A DNA stretch of 64,000 nucleotides. Origin: JAGGAG01 sp964638035. Its GTDB lineage: Bacteria; Gemmatimonadota; Gemmatimonadetes; Gemmatimonadales; GWC2-71-9. Of this stretch, positions 28,543 through 35,659 are shown in pieces. Below the pieces are notes generated by a model, which worked only from the letters and a program-made list of their open reading frames with translations, was not told the DNA's origin and ran no database searches. How positions within the stretch are numbered: the first letter of the stretch is position 1; each line of letters begins with the position of its first letter. Location: the NCBI GenBank assembly GCA_964638035.1, contig CAZWXD010000010.1, positions 1 through 64,000 on the forward strand, written 5' to 3'. The translations under genes and the position numbers were made by a program.

Positions 28543-30162
28543 ATGGCGATCAAGGGATCCCTCAAGGAGGCGAGCCTCGCCGATGTCATCCAGCTCCTCC
28601 ACCTGGGCCGGCGGACGGGCTGCCTGGCGGTCGCGGATCGCCAGAACCTGGGCCACATCTACTTCGATGAGGGGAAGGTGGCCTACGCCTCCATCGTGAA
28701 CCGGCGCGACCGGCTGGGCGACCTGCTCATTCGCAGCGGCCGCATCACGGCGGAACAGCTGCGCGATGCCGTGGACCGGCAGGCCACCGATCGTGAGCAT
28801 CGCCTGGGTGAGATCCTGCTGGGCCTCGGCGCCATCAGCCGGCAGGAGCTCGACGACTACATGCGCCTCCAGATCGAGGAGGCGGTCTACTTCCTGTTCA
28901 CCTGGACCTCCGGGACGTTCAACTTCGAGGCCGGGGTGCGGCCCGACGTGCAGGACTTCGTGGTGCAGATCAACCCGGAGTGGCTGCTGCTCGAGGGCGC
29001 GCGGCGGGTGGACGAGTGGAGCCTGATCGAGAAGAAGATCCCCACCTTCGACCTGGTCTTCACGGTGGACCAGGCGCGCATCGAGGCCGCCGAGGCCCCG
29101 CTGTCCGAGGCGGAGCGGCAGCTCATTCCCCTGCTCGATGGCACGCGCGACGTGCAGCAGCTGGTCGAGGAGACCGGGCTCAATGAGTTCAATGCGGGCC
29201 AGGCGCTCTACAGCTTGATCACCGCGGGCTTTGCGCACCGGACCGGCTCGTCTGCCAGCACCCTCACCCCGCGCATGAACGACACCCGGGTCGAGGAGCA
29301 CCGGAACCTGGGTGTCGCCTTCTTCCGCACCAGCATGCTCGACGAGGCCCAGCGCGAATTCCGGCGCGTGGCCGACTTGCGCCCCAGCGAGGGGAGTGCG
29401 CCCTTCTATCTGGGCCTCATCGCCCTGCGCCAGGGCCGCTGGGGCGAGGCCGTCACCAGCTTTCGTGCGGCGCTGGACAAGGGTGGGCCCCGTCCCGCCG
29501 CGTTGCACAACCTGGCGCTGGCACTGGAGCAGGACGGTCGCCTGGATGAGGCCGAAGCCGTGTGGGGCGATGCGGCCGGACGCGCCCGCGACGACGCCCG
29601 CGTGATGCTCGGGTGGGCGGTGGTGGCCCTCAAGCGTGGCGATGCCGCGGTGGCGCTGAGCCGCCTGGAGCGCGCCCGCGAGCTGGTGGGCGAGCGGCCC
29701 CTGCCAGGGGCGTGGTACTGGGCCATGACCCTGGCGCAGGCCACCGGCGACCAGGCCGACGCCGCGCTCGAAACCGCGCGCGCCGGCGTGGCGCTCTATC
29801 CGGAGCATCCCATCCTGGCCAACAACCTGGCGGTGCTGCTGGAACTCCGCGGTGACGTGACCGGCGCCGAGCAGCACCTCCGACAGGCACTGGCGACCGA
29901 CGCTGCGCTTCCGCAGGCGTCCAAGAACCTGGCCGACCTGCTCTACCGGGCCGGCCGGTACGACGAGGCGCTCGAGGGCTATGAACGCGCCGCGAAGCTG
30001 GCCCCGTCGCTCGGCGACGACCTCTACTTCAAGCTGGGCAACCTGGCGTACAAGCGGCGCGACAGCGCCCGCGCCCGCGAGTGCTGGGCCCGGGCCACCG
30101 AGCTCAACCCCGACCACCAGCTCGCGCGGGCCAACCTCGACATGCTTGGTGCCGGGGCATGA
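28543..30162 (+). CDS. PATAN (DUF4388) domain protein with TPR array
   Basis: A 539-residue paralogue of the protein at 23003. Its PATAN domain (MAIKGSLKEASLADVIQLLHLGRRTGCLAVA; HIYFDEGKVAYASIV) reaches about residue 170. A conserved WLLLEGARRVDEWSLIEKKIPTFD motif, a winged-helix-like segment and six or more TPRs (about 245-535) follow. The shared DEWSLIE motif in both paralogues marks them as a pair. It begins one base after the AAA+ stop and overlaps cheR. It is probably a scaffold or output protein that reads receiver state; this is inference. Confidence 0.83.
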   Translation: MAIKGSLKEASLADVIQLLHLGRRTGCLAVADRQNLGHIYFDEGKVAYASIVNRRDRLGDLLIRSGRITAEQLRDAVDRQATDREHRLGEILLGLGAISRQELDDYMRLQIEEAVYFLFTWTSGTFNFEAGVRPDVQDFVVQINPEWLLLEGARRVDEWSLIEKKIPTFDLVFTVDQARIEAAEAPLSEAERQLIPLLDGTRDVQQLVEETGLNEFNAGQALYSLITAGFAHRTGSSASTLTPRMNDTRVEEHRNLGVAFFRTSMLDEAQREFRRVADLRPSEGSAPFYLGLIALRQGRWGEAVTSFRAALDKGGPRPAALHNLALALEQDGRLDEAEAVWGDAAGRARDDARVMLGWAVVALKRGDAAVALSRLERARELVGERPLPGAWYWAMTLAQATGDQADAALETARAGVALYPEHPILANNLAVLLELRGDVTGAEQHLRQALATDAALPQASKNLADLLYRAGRYDEALEGYERAAKLAPSLGDDLYFKLGNLAYKRRDSARARECWARATELNPDHQLARANLDMLGAGA

Positions 30163-30977
30163 CCGTGGGCGAGGAGCCGGGATTCGACGCGCTGGCGCGT
30201 GAGCTCGCGGTGCGGACCGGCGTGGACCTGGACGCCTACAAGCCGAAGTGCCTCCGGCGACGCATTGCCGTGCGCATGCGCGCCTGCGGCGTGCACACGT
30301 TCGAGCAGTATCGCGAGCACCTGGCGCGCACGCCGGGCGAGGTGGACCGGCTGCACGACGCCCTCACCATCAACGTCACACGGTTCTATCGCAATCCCGA
30401 AACGTGGGACGCCGTCGCGCGCGGGGTCCTGCCGGGGCTGGTGGCGCGGCGCGGCCCGGTGCGGGCCTGGAGCGCGGGCTCGGCGTCCGGTGAGGAAGCG
30501 CACACCATGGCCATGCTCTGGGCCGATGCGCTGGAACGCGCCGGCCTACTCGCGCGCCTCGAGGACCTCACCATCGAGGCCACCGACATCGACCGCGAGT
30601 GCATGGCGCGGGCGCGCGAGGGACGCTACCGGCTGGATGCCTTCGTCGAGACTCCGCCGCCGCTGGTGCAACGCTGGACCCGGCCGGAGGGTGGCGATCG
30701 CGCGGTGGACCCGCGCCTGCGCGCGCTGGTCAAGGTGGCTCGCCTCGACCTCACCCGCGACCCGATCCCGGTCCGGCGCTTCGACCTGGTCTGCTGTCGC
30801 AACGTCGTGATCTACTTCGACCGGGCCATGCAGGAACGGCTCTTCCTGGGCTTCCACGATGCGCTGGTTCCCGGCGGCACGCTCGTGCTGGGCAAGGTGG
30901 AAACCCTGGTGGGCCCCGCGCGTGACCTGCTGGAGCTGGTGGACGTGCGGGAACGCATCTATCGGAGGCGGCCATGA
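30159..30977 (+). CDS. cheR: Chemoreceptor methyltransferase CheR
   Basis: A 272-residue SAM-dependent glutamate methyltransferase of chemoreceptors. The N-terminal CheR helical domain is followed by the catalytic part with NVTRFYRNPETW, the SAM loop WSAGSASGEEAHTMAM, ATDID and the CCRNVVIYF motif. There is no TPR or pentapeptide-tether domain. ATG 30159 overlaps the previous stop, and the cheD ATG overlaps its own stop. A functional CheR implies a methyl-accepting receptor elsewhere in the genome, as none is encoded here. Confidence 0.94.
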   Translation: MTVGEEPGFDALARELAVRTGVDLDAYKPKCLRRRIAVRMRACGVHTFEQYREHLARTPGEVDRLHDALTINVTRFYRNPETWDAVARGVLPGLVARRGPVRAWSAGSASGEEAHTMAMLWADALERAGLLARLEDLTIEATDIDRECMARAREGRYRLDAFVETPPPLVQRWTRPEGGDRAVDPRLRALVKVARLDLTRDPIPVRRFDLVCCRNVVIYFDRAMQERLFLGFHDALVPGGTLVLGKVETLVGPARDLLELVDVRERIYRRRP

Positions 30978-31462
30978 GCGGCCAAGAGATCGTGGTGCGC
31001 GTCTCCGACATGGCCGTGGGCGGTGCGGACGACATCCTGGTGACGGTGGGACTCGGGAGCTGCGTGGCCATCATGCTCTATGAGCCGGATGCCCGCATCG
31101 CCGGGCTCGCCCACATCCTGCTCCCCTCCCGCGCCCTCACCCGTCACTCGGATAACCCGGCGCGCTTCCCGCAGTCGGCCGTGCCGGCGCTGCTGGAGAA
31201 GATGACGGCGCGGGGCGCCAACCACCGGAAGATCACGGCTCGCCTGGCGGGAGGCGCCAGCATGTTCGCCACCCTGGCGCCCCCGGGCACCATCCAGATG
31301 GGGGAGCGCAACCTGGTGGCGACGCGGCAGGCGCTCAATGCCCACAACCTGCCGCTCACGGCCGAGGCCGTCGGCGGCGACTTCGGCCGCACCGTACGGC
31401 TGCACGGAAGGGACGGCAGGATCGAGGTGTCGTCAGTGGCGCACGGAGTCCGGCATCTCTGA
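30974..31462 (+). CDS. cheD: Chemoreceptor glutamine deamidase CheD
   Basis: A 162-residue enzyme deamidating receptor glutamines and partnering CheC. The catalytic triad region is intact: T24 and C30 in TVGLGSCVAIMLYEP, and H47 in GLAHILLP. The later GGAS motif and GERN...L segment are also typical. It overlaps cheR by four bases. Together with CheC (19668) it supports a Bacillus-type adaptation loop. Confidence 0.94.
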   Translation: MSGQEIVVRVSDMAVGGADDILVTVGLGSCVAIMLYEPDARIAGLAHILLPSRALTRHSDNPARFPQSAVPALLEKMTARGANHRKITARLAGGASMFATLAPPGTIQMGERNLVATRQALNAHNLPLTAEAVGGDFGRTVRLHGRDGRIEVSSVAHGVRHL

Positions 31463-31472
31463 GTCGGCGTCG

Positions 31473-32519
31473 GTGCTCATCGCCGACGACAGCCCGTTCT
31501 TCCGCCGGCTCCTGTCCGACATCCTGGCGGGAAGTGGTGACTTCACCGTGGCCGGGACGGCGCGGAACGGCATGGATGCGCTGGCCAAGGTGCATCGATG
31601 GCAGCCCGACCTGGTCCTGATGGACCTCGAGATGCCGGAACTCGATGGCCTGGGCGCGATCGGCTACATCATGTCGGAGTCGCCCCGCCCCATCGTGGTC
31701 GTGTCGAGCTACGCCGGACCGGGAACCTCGGCTGCGATCCGTGCCCTGGAACTGGGCGCGGTGGAGATCGTGGGCAAGGAGGACGGCCGGGATGCCGCAT
31801 CACTGGAGCGGTTCGCGACGCGCCTGCTGGACACGCTGCGCGCCGCGCGCGCCGCACACCTGTTCCGGCTCCCGGTCCTCGCGCGGCCCGCGACGCACCT
31901 TCCACCCGCGGTCCTCTACGCGCTCCCGGGCCGGGCGCGAGGCTGCGTGGCGATCGCGGCGTCCACCGGGGGACCGCGGGCCCTGGCTGAGGTGGTGCCG
32001 CAGCTGACGCCCGGACTTGGCGCGGGCGTGGTCATCGTCCAGCACATGCCACCAGGCTTCACTCGAAGCCTCGCCGAGCGACTCAACGGCCAGAGCCGCC
32101 TGCAGGTGGTGGAGGCGGAGGACGGCACCCCGCTCCTCGCGGATACCGCCTATGTGGCCCCGGGAGATTGGCACATGCGTGTGGCGGAGGGCCGGGACGG
32201 CGTGCAACTGCGCCTGGGCAGGGAGCCGGCCGTGCACGGCGTACGCCCGGCAGCCGATCCGCTGTTTCGGTCGGTCGCCGAGGTGTTTGGCCCGACCGCG
32301 GTCGGCGTGGTGCTGACCGGCCTGGGTCGCGATGGCGCGGAGGGGCTCCGACGGATCCATGATGCGGGCGGCATCGGGATCGCGCAGGATCGCGAATCCG
32401 CGACGATCGACGGGATGCCCGCAGCCGCCCGCCAGTCCGGCGGGGCCGATCACGTCCTTGGTGTGACACAGGTTGCCGCGCAGGTGGATCGGGAGCTTCG
32501 ACGCATGCGGCTTGCATGA
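31473..32519 (+). CDS. cheB: Protein-glutamate methylesterase/deamidase CheB
   Basis: A 348-residue receiver plus methylesterase. Receiver: D5/D6 and phosphoacceptor D51 (LMDLEMPELDG). Catalytic triad: S164 (IAASTGG), H191 (VQHMPPGFT) and D287 (LTGLGRDGAEGL), matching the E. coli numbering almost exactly. The start is a GTG at 31473, 10 bases after cheD; no good ribosome site is visible and no better start exists nearby. Its last 96 codons are repeated, diverged, at 44455-44742. It overlaps the next cheW by four bases. Confidence 0.93.
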   Translation: MLIADDSPFFRRLLSDILAGSGDFTVAGTARNGMDALAKVHRWQPDLVLMDLEMPELDGLGAIGYIMSESPRPIVVVSSYAGPGTSAAIRALELGAVEIVGKEDGRDAASLERFATRLLDTLRAARAAHLFRLPVLARPATHLPPAVLYALPGRARGCVAIAASTGGPRALAEVVPQLTPGLGAGVVIVQHMPPGFTRSLAERLNGQSRLQVVEAEDGTPLLADTAYVAPGDWHMRVAEGRDGVQLRLGREPAVHGVRPAADPLFRSVAEVFGPTAVGVVLTGLGRDGAEGLRRIHDAGGIGIAQDRESATIDGMPAAARQSGGADHVLGVTQVAAQVDRELRRMRLA

Positions 32520-32995
32520 GCACGGCGACGCACGGTTGCCTCCTCGTCCGTGCCGGGGGCCGGCGGCTCGGGCTGCCGCTCGACGCTGTCGTGGAGGTGC
32601 TGGAGCTGGGTGAGCTGCTGCCGGTGCCGAGCCTGGAGCCCGCGCTCCTGGGCGTGGTCAACCAGCGTGGGCGCCTGGTGCCGGTGTTTGAGCTGGCGGA
32701 GCTGGTGAGGGGCGGAGGGGGGCGGAGAGGGGCGGAGGAGGGCGGAGATGGGCGGAGAAGGGCGGAGGAAGGCGAGGGGGGGAGCAGGGAGGCAACCCTG
32801 GTGCTGGCGGATGTAGGAGGTGTGCGGGTGGGGTACCTCGTGGACGAGGCGGAGGTGGTGATGCGAACGGGGATGACCTTCCTTCCGGCGGACGACACGC
32901 TGCCATGGGCCCGCGTAATCGTTGGACTGCCGGACGACGGCTACGTCCCGCTCGTGGACCTGGCCCTGCTGCGCGCCGAGGTGGAGGGCACATGA
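32516..32995 (+). CDS. cheW: CheW-like coupling protein 2 (left copy), interrupted by a repeat-encoded insert
   Basis: A 159-residue CheW-type domain (GCLLVRAGGRRLGLPLDAVVEVLE; GVVNQRGRLVPVFELAEL; FLPADDTLPWARVIVGLPDDGYVPLVDLALL). After residue 64 a Gly/Arg/Glu-rich insert encoded by 10-bp repeats (32711-32780) replaces the short loop seen in its duplicate at 44739 (145 residues). The insert lies in a loop between two CheW strands, so the fold may survive. Any change in repeat number not divisible by three would truncate the protein. It overlaps cheB and the following cheW. Confidence 0.85.
   Translation: MSTATHGCLLVRAGGRRLGLPLDAVVEVLELGELLPVPSLEPALLGVVNQRGRLVPVFELAELVRGGGGRRGAEEGGDGRRRAEEGEGGSREATLVLADVGGVRVGYLVDEAEVVMRTGMTFLPADDTLPWARVIVGLPDDGYVPLVDLALLRAEVEGT
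32711..32780 (+). repeat. 10-bp tandem repeat array (consensus GGCGGAGnrG, about 7 units) inside cheW
   Basis: Units are in exact 10-base register: GGCGGAGGGG, GGCGGAGAGG, GGCGGAGGAG, GGCGGAGATG, GGCGGAGAAG, GGCGGAGGAA and a degenerate GGCGAGGGGG. The G-rich strand is the coding strand, so G-quadruplex formation is possible. Because 10 is not a multiple of 3, adding or losing one unit shifts the frame; three units restore it. Confidence 0.9.
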
Positions 32996-33459
32996 AGGAC
33001 GCAGAGGAAGTCCAGCTCGTCACGTTTCGTTGCGGGAACCACGATTTCGCGTGGGACATCCTGCAGCTGCAGCGGATCCTGCGGTATGAGGCGCCCTCGC
33101 CGCTGCCGGACGCGCCCGCGTTCCTGGAGGGCGTGGTTGCGCTCGAGGGATCGGCGGTGCCGGTGATCGACCTGCGGAAGCGCCTCGGGTTGCCGGCCAC
33201 CGTGACCGACGACACGCGGACGATGGTGCTGGAGCTCGATGGCCAGCGGATCGGCGTGGTGGTGGATGCCGCCCGGGAACTGCTCCGGGTGGAAAGCACG
33301 GCGATTGCCGCGCCGCCGCCGATGGTGAAGGGACTGGCAGCCCGCTACATCGCGGGGATCCTGGCGCGCCCCGACCGCACGGTGGTGATCCTCAATGCGC
33401 AGCGCATCCTCTCCGATACGGAGCGGCTGGCGCTCGAGGGCCTGGAGGCAGAAACGTGA
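32992..33459 (+). CDS. cheW: CheW-like coupling protein 3 (left copy)
   Basis: A 155-residue CheW domain of a different subtype: EVQLVTFRCGNHDFAWDILQLQRILRY, PAFLEGVVALEGSAVPVIDLRKRLGL, then DGQRIGVVVDAARELLRV and TVVILNAQRILS. It is about 90% identical by eye to the protein at 45173. The EGVV.L.G..VPVIDLRKR core is the classic CheW signature. It overlaps both the previous cheW and the TPR gene by four bases. Two distinct CheW types side by side suggest a mixed receptor array or a CheW linking CheA to a non-receptor partner. Confidence 0.9.
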   Translation: MKDAEEVQLVTFRCGNHDFAWDILQLQRILRYEAPSPLPDAPAFLEGVVALEGSAVPVIDLRKRLGLPATVTDDTRTMVLELDGQRIGVVVDAARELLRVESTAIAAPPPMVKGLAARYIAGILARPDRTVVILNAQRILSDTERLALEGLEAET

Positions 33460-34346
33460 GCGACCCTACGGGCACGGCGTCGGAGGCGTGGCTGGCGGGG
33501 CTCCGGGCTCGGCATGCGGAGATCGCGCGCCGCCTCGATGAGGCGAGCTCCGCCATCGAGCGGGATGAGCTCAAGCGCGAGATCATCACCTTCTTCAAGC
33601 GGGTCGATGGTTCGCTCACCGAGCTCACGCAGATCAAGGAGGAGATCCGGACGCTGGTGAACCGGTACAAGCAGGTGGCGAGCACGGTGGATGCCGCGCA
33701 GGCGCCGCAGTTCACCGGATCGTTCCCGACGGTGCAGGCTGATCACCTGGGCGCGAGCACCTACATCGAGAAGGGCTGGAGCCTCATTTCGCTCGGCGAC
33801 CACGGGGGCGCGATCCAGGCGCTGACGCGGGCCCTGCAGCTGGCCCCGGGCGATACGCAGGCCCAGTCGCTGCTGGGCTGGGCCCAGATGCTGAACGAGT
33901 CGTACGACGACGCCCTCGCCACGTTCTCGCGCGTGCTGATGAAGGAGCCGGCCAATTCGCTCGCGCGCATCAACGTGGGGTACATCTGCCTCCGGAAGGG
34001 GATCTTCGGCGAGGCGATCGAGCACCTCTCGAAGGCGATACGCCTGGACAACGACCGCAAGGCGACTCTCTACGCCCACTTCTACCTCGGACTGGTATAC
34101 CTGGAGCGGGAGATGTACGAGGATGCCCAGGCGTTCCTCCGCAAGACGCTCCAGCTCGGCCCCAACCTGGTGGAGGCGTACTTCGAGCTGGGGCGCGCGC
34201 AATGGTTTGCCGGCGACCGGGAGCAGGCTGCCAGGACGTGGTCCGATGGCCAGAAGGCCAACCGCTTCAACCCCTGGGCCAAGCGCTGTGGTGAGATGCT
34301 GGAGCTGGTGGCGCAGGGCGGGGAAGTGCCGAAGGGGGCGATGTAA
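33456..34346 (+). CDS. Coiled-coil/TPR protein (left copy)
   Basis: A 296-residue cytoplasmic protein. An N-terminal helical coiled coil (about 10-75, ELKREIITFFKRVDGSL...LVNRYKQVA) precedes five TPRs (about 90-270), for example HGGAIQALTRALQLAPGDTQAQ and YLGLVYLEREMYEDAQAFLRKTLQLGP. Residues of the TPR core are nearly identical in the second copy (45637), while the DNA differs at many synonymous sites. This indicates strong constraint on the protein in both copies. It is the last intact gene of the main chemosensory operon. Confidence 0.85.
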   Translation: MSDPTGTASEAWLAGLRARHAEIARRLDEASSAIERDELKREIITFFKRVDGSLTELTQIKEEIRTLVNRYKQVASTVDAAQAPQFTGSFPTVQADHLGASTYIEKGWSLISLGDHGGAIQALTRALQLAPGDTQAQSLLGWAQMLNESYDDALATFSRVLMKEPANSLARINVGYICLRKGIFGEAIEHLSKAIRLDNDRKATLYAHFYLGLVYLEREMYEDAQAFLRKTLQLGPNLVEAYFELGRAQWFAGDREQAARTWSDGQKANRFNPWAKRCGEMLELVAQGGEVPKGAM

Positions 34347-34381
34347 GGCGGCAGGGGCGGGTAGTTTCGGGGACGATACAG

Positions 34382-34710
34382 GTGTTCGTTGCTGGGTTCC
34401 TCCTCCTACTTCAAGCTGGTTCTCCAGGCGTTGGTCCTTCCCGCTTGCCGCCATCAGCGTCCGTGGTTGTCTGTTCGATCACGGTCATCGCGGCGCCCGA
34501 AGACCTCACGCTGGCGATGGCGCTGGCAGAGCCGGCGGACCGACCGCAGGAGTGGCCGGTACTGGGCCGGCGGGGTCCGCCGCCGTTCCGGCTGGTGCTG
34601 GCGCGGGACGAGGCCGACCTGCTGCGTCGCTCCGGCGGGCGCACGCCCACCTGGGGCGCCGGCATCACCCTGCCGGGCATGCGGCTGGTAATTGCTCCGG
34701 GCGGACCAGG
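34382..34710 (+). pseudogene. Truncated, frameshifted 5' remnant of the gluzincin peptidase gene
   Basis: It matches the first ~103 codons of the intact gene at 46556 (shared ITVIAAP.DLTLAMALAE, RPQEWP.LGRRGPP.FRLVLARD). An extra base near 34690 shifts the frame in the RL(V/I) segment. Homology then ends at GACCAGG (34704-34710), before the HELAH zinc site. It therefore cannot encode a working protease. The sequence joins directly to the glmS remnant. Confidence 0.85.
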
Positions 34711-34911
34711 GCAGGATCATTGCGATCGTGGACGAGCGCGACGCGGAGATGCACTGGCTGACGGACTTCTGCTTCGTGATCCCCACGACGCTGAACGTGC
34801 TGACGCCGCTCCTGACGGTGACCCGCTGCAGTTGTTGTCGTACTACGTAACGGTGCGCCGGGGAGGCAAGGTGGACCAGCCGCGAACCTGGCCAAGTCGG
34901 TGACGGTGGAG
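34707..34911 (+). pseudogene. glmS: Decayed 3' end of glmS
   Basis: Translation with two frame corrections gives GRIIAIVDERDAEMHW, LTDFCFVIPTTLNVLTPLLTV, then PLQLLSYYVTVRRGGKVDQP, then RNLAKSVTVE. This is the C-terminus of glucosamine-6-phosphate synthase (family ending PLQLLAY...KGTDVDQPRNLAKSVTVE). One shift lies just before PLQLL (34829-34834) and one base is missing at CCGCGAACC. The stop codon position reads CAG. Only the last ~68 codons remain. Confidence 0.88.
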
Positions 34912-34961
34912 CAGGAACAGTGGGGAAGAGGAAAGAGGGAAGAGGCGCTCTCGGCAGGAAT

Positions 34962-34979
34962 GCCGGGGGCGCCCCCGGC
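34962..34979. repeat. 18-bp perfect palindrome
   Basis: GCCGGGGGC followed directly by its reverse complement GCCCCCGGC. It lies in the 174-base gap between the glmS remnant and the lipoprotein gene. It could be an operator or a terminator stem. The rest of this gap shows purine-rich sequence and no gene. Confidence 0.5.
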
Positions 34980-35085
34980 CCCATGTGGATCTTCTCATGA
35001 GTTCCTCACGGGCAGTTGGGGGGTCGCCCCCGAAGTTTGGGAAAGCGGGGAACTTGTGCCGCGACGGCGCCCACCAGGAGGTTGC

Positions 35086-35616
35086 ATGTCCGCCCCATCG
35101 ACTCTTCCCATCCTCGCTGCATGCGGTGCGCTGCTGTTCGCCGCCGGATGCAGCGGCGGAAACAACGCGCCGAACCAGATCGCCACGACCCTTACCCTCG
35201 TCTCGCCCGCTGGAGGTACCACGAGCGTCGCCCCTGCCGCCGCCATGAGCATGACGTTCAGCGGCCCCATGGCCCAGGGCATGGAGAAGTACATGGACGT
35301 CCACGCGGGCACCGGCGCCGACGCCACCGTGCCGATGACGTGTAGCTGGTCGGCGGATCGCACCACGCTGACGTGCACCCACGCGGCGCCCTTTGCCAAT
35401 ATGTCCATGTACACCATCCATGTCGGGGGCGGGATGACGGATGCCAACGGTCATCCCATCGAAATGGACGGGATGGTGAACATGATGGGCGGCGTGTGGC
35501 TGATGCCGGGGATGATGGGTGGCATGCACGCGGGCCAGCCGATGAACATGATGGGGCAGGGGTGGCAGGGATCCAACGGCAGCTACGGGATAATGTTCAC
35601 CTTCATGACCGCCTGA
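35086..35616 (+). CDS. Methionine-rich lipoprotein with Ig-like domain, probably copper-related
   Basis: A 176-residue exported lipoprotein: the signal peptide ends in FAAGC, with the lipidated cysteine at residue 22. Residues 35-125 look like a bacterial Ig-like (SbsA/Big_5-type) domain (LTLVSPAGGTTSVAPAAAMSMTFSGPM... YTIHVGGGMTDANG). The C-terminal third is packed with Met, His and Gly (MVNMMGGVWLMPGMMGGMHAG), as in periplasmic copper-binding proteins. The start is firm: CAGGAGG lies four bases before the ATG. It is convergent with the ATPase gene, sharing a hairpin at 35605-35629. Copper binding is inferred. Confidence 0.75.
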   Translation: MSAPSTLPILAACGALLFAAGCSGGNNAPNQIATTLTLVSPAGGTTSVAPAAAMSMTFSGPMAQGMEKYMDVHAGTGADATVPMTCSWSADRTTLTCTHAAPFANMSMYTIHVGGGMTDANGHPIEMDGMVNMMGGVWLMPGMMGGMHAGQPMNMMGQGWQGSNGSYGIMFTFMTA

Positions 35617-35629
35617 TCGGGGCGGTCAT
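35605..35629. terminator. Hairpin spanning the lipoprotein stop codon, between convergent genes
   Basis: ATGACCGCC (35605-35613) pairs perfectly with GGCGGTCAT (35621-35629) across a 7-base loop that contains the TGA stop. It lies 30 bases from the end of the convergent ATPase gene, so it could serve both strands. Confidence 0.5.
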
Positions 35630-35659
35630 GCCACCGCCGGCGCAATTCACTTTCCCGAG

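Larger units (their letters stand above)
32232..34710 (+). repeat. Left copy of a 2.4 kb diverged direct repeat (cheB 3' end-cheW-cheW-TPR-peptidase 5' end)
   Basis: This segment matches 44455-46874 in the same orientation. Homology starts at GTGCACGGCGT within cheB and stops at GACCAGG within the peptidase gene. The copies differ mainly at third codon positions. This copy contains an intact cheB end but only the first ~100 codons of the peptidase gene, and it carries a 10-bp tandem array in the first cheW that the other copy lacks. Confidence 0.85.

Noticed and set aside
26007..28658. An 883-codon minus-strand frame opposite the AAA+ gene
   Set aside because: Same antisense artefact; the plus strand has two clear Walker A/B modules.
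32711..32780. CRISPR-like array
   Set aside because: Units are 10 bases with no spacers and lie inside a coding sequence; it is a simple tandem repeat.
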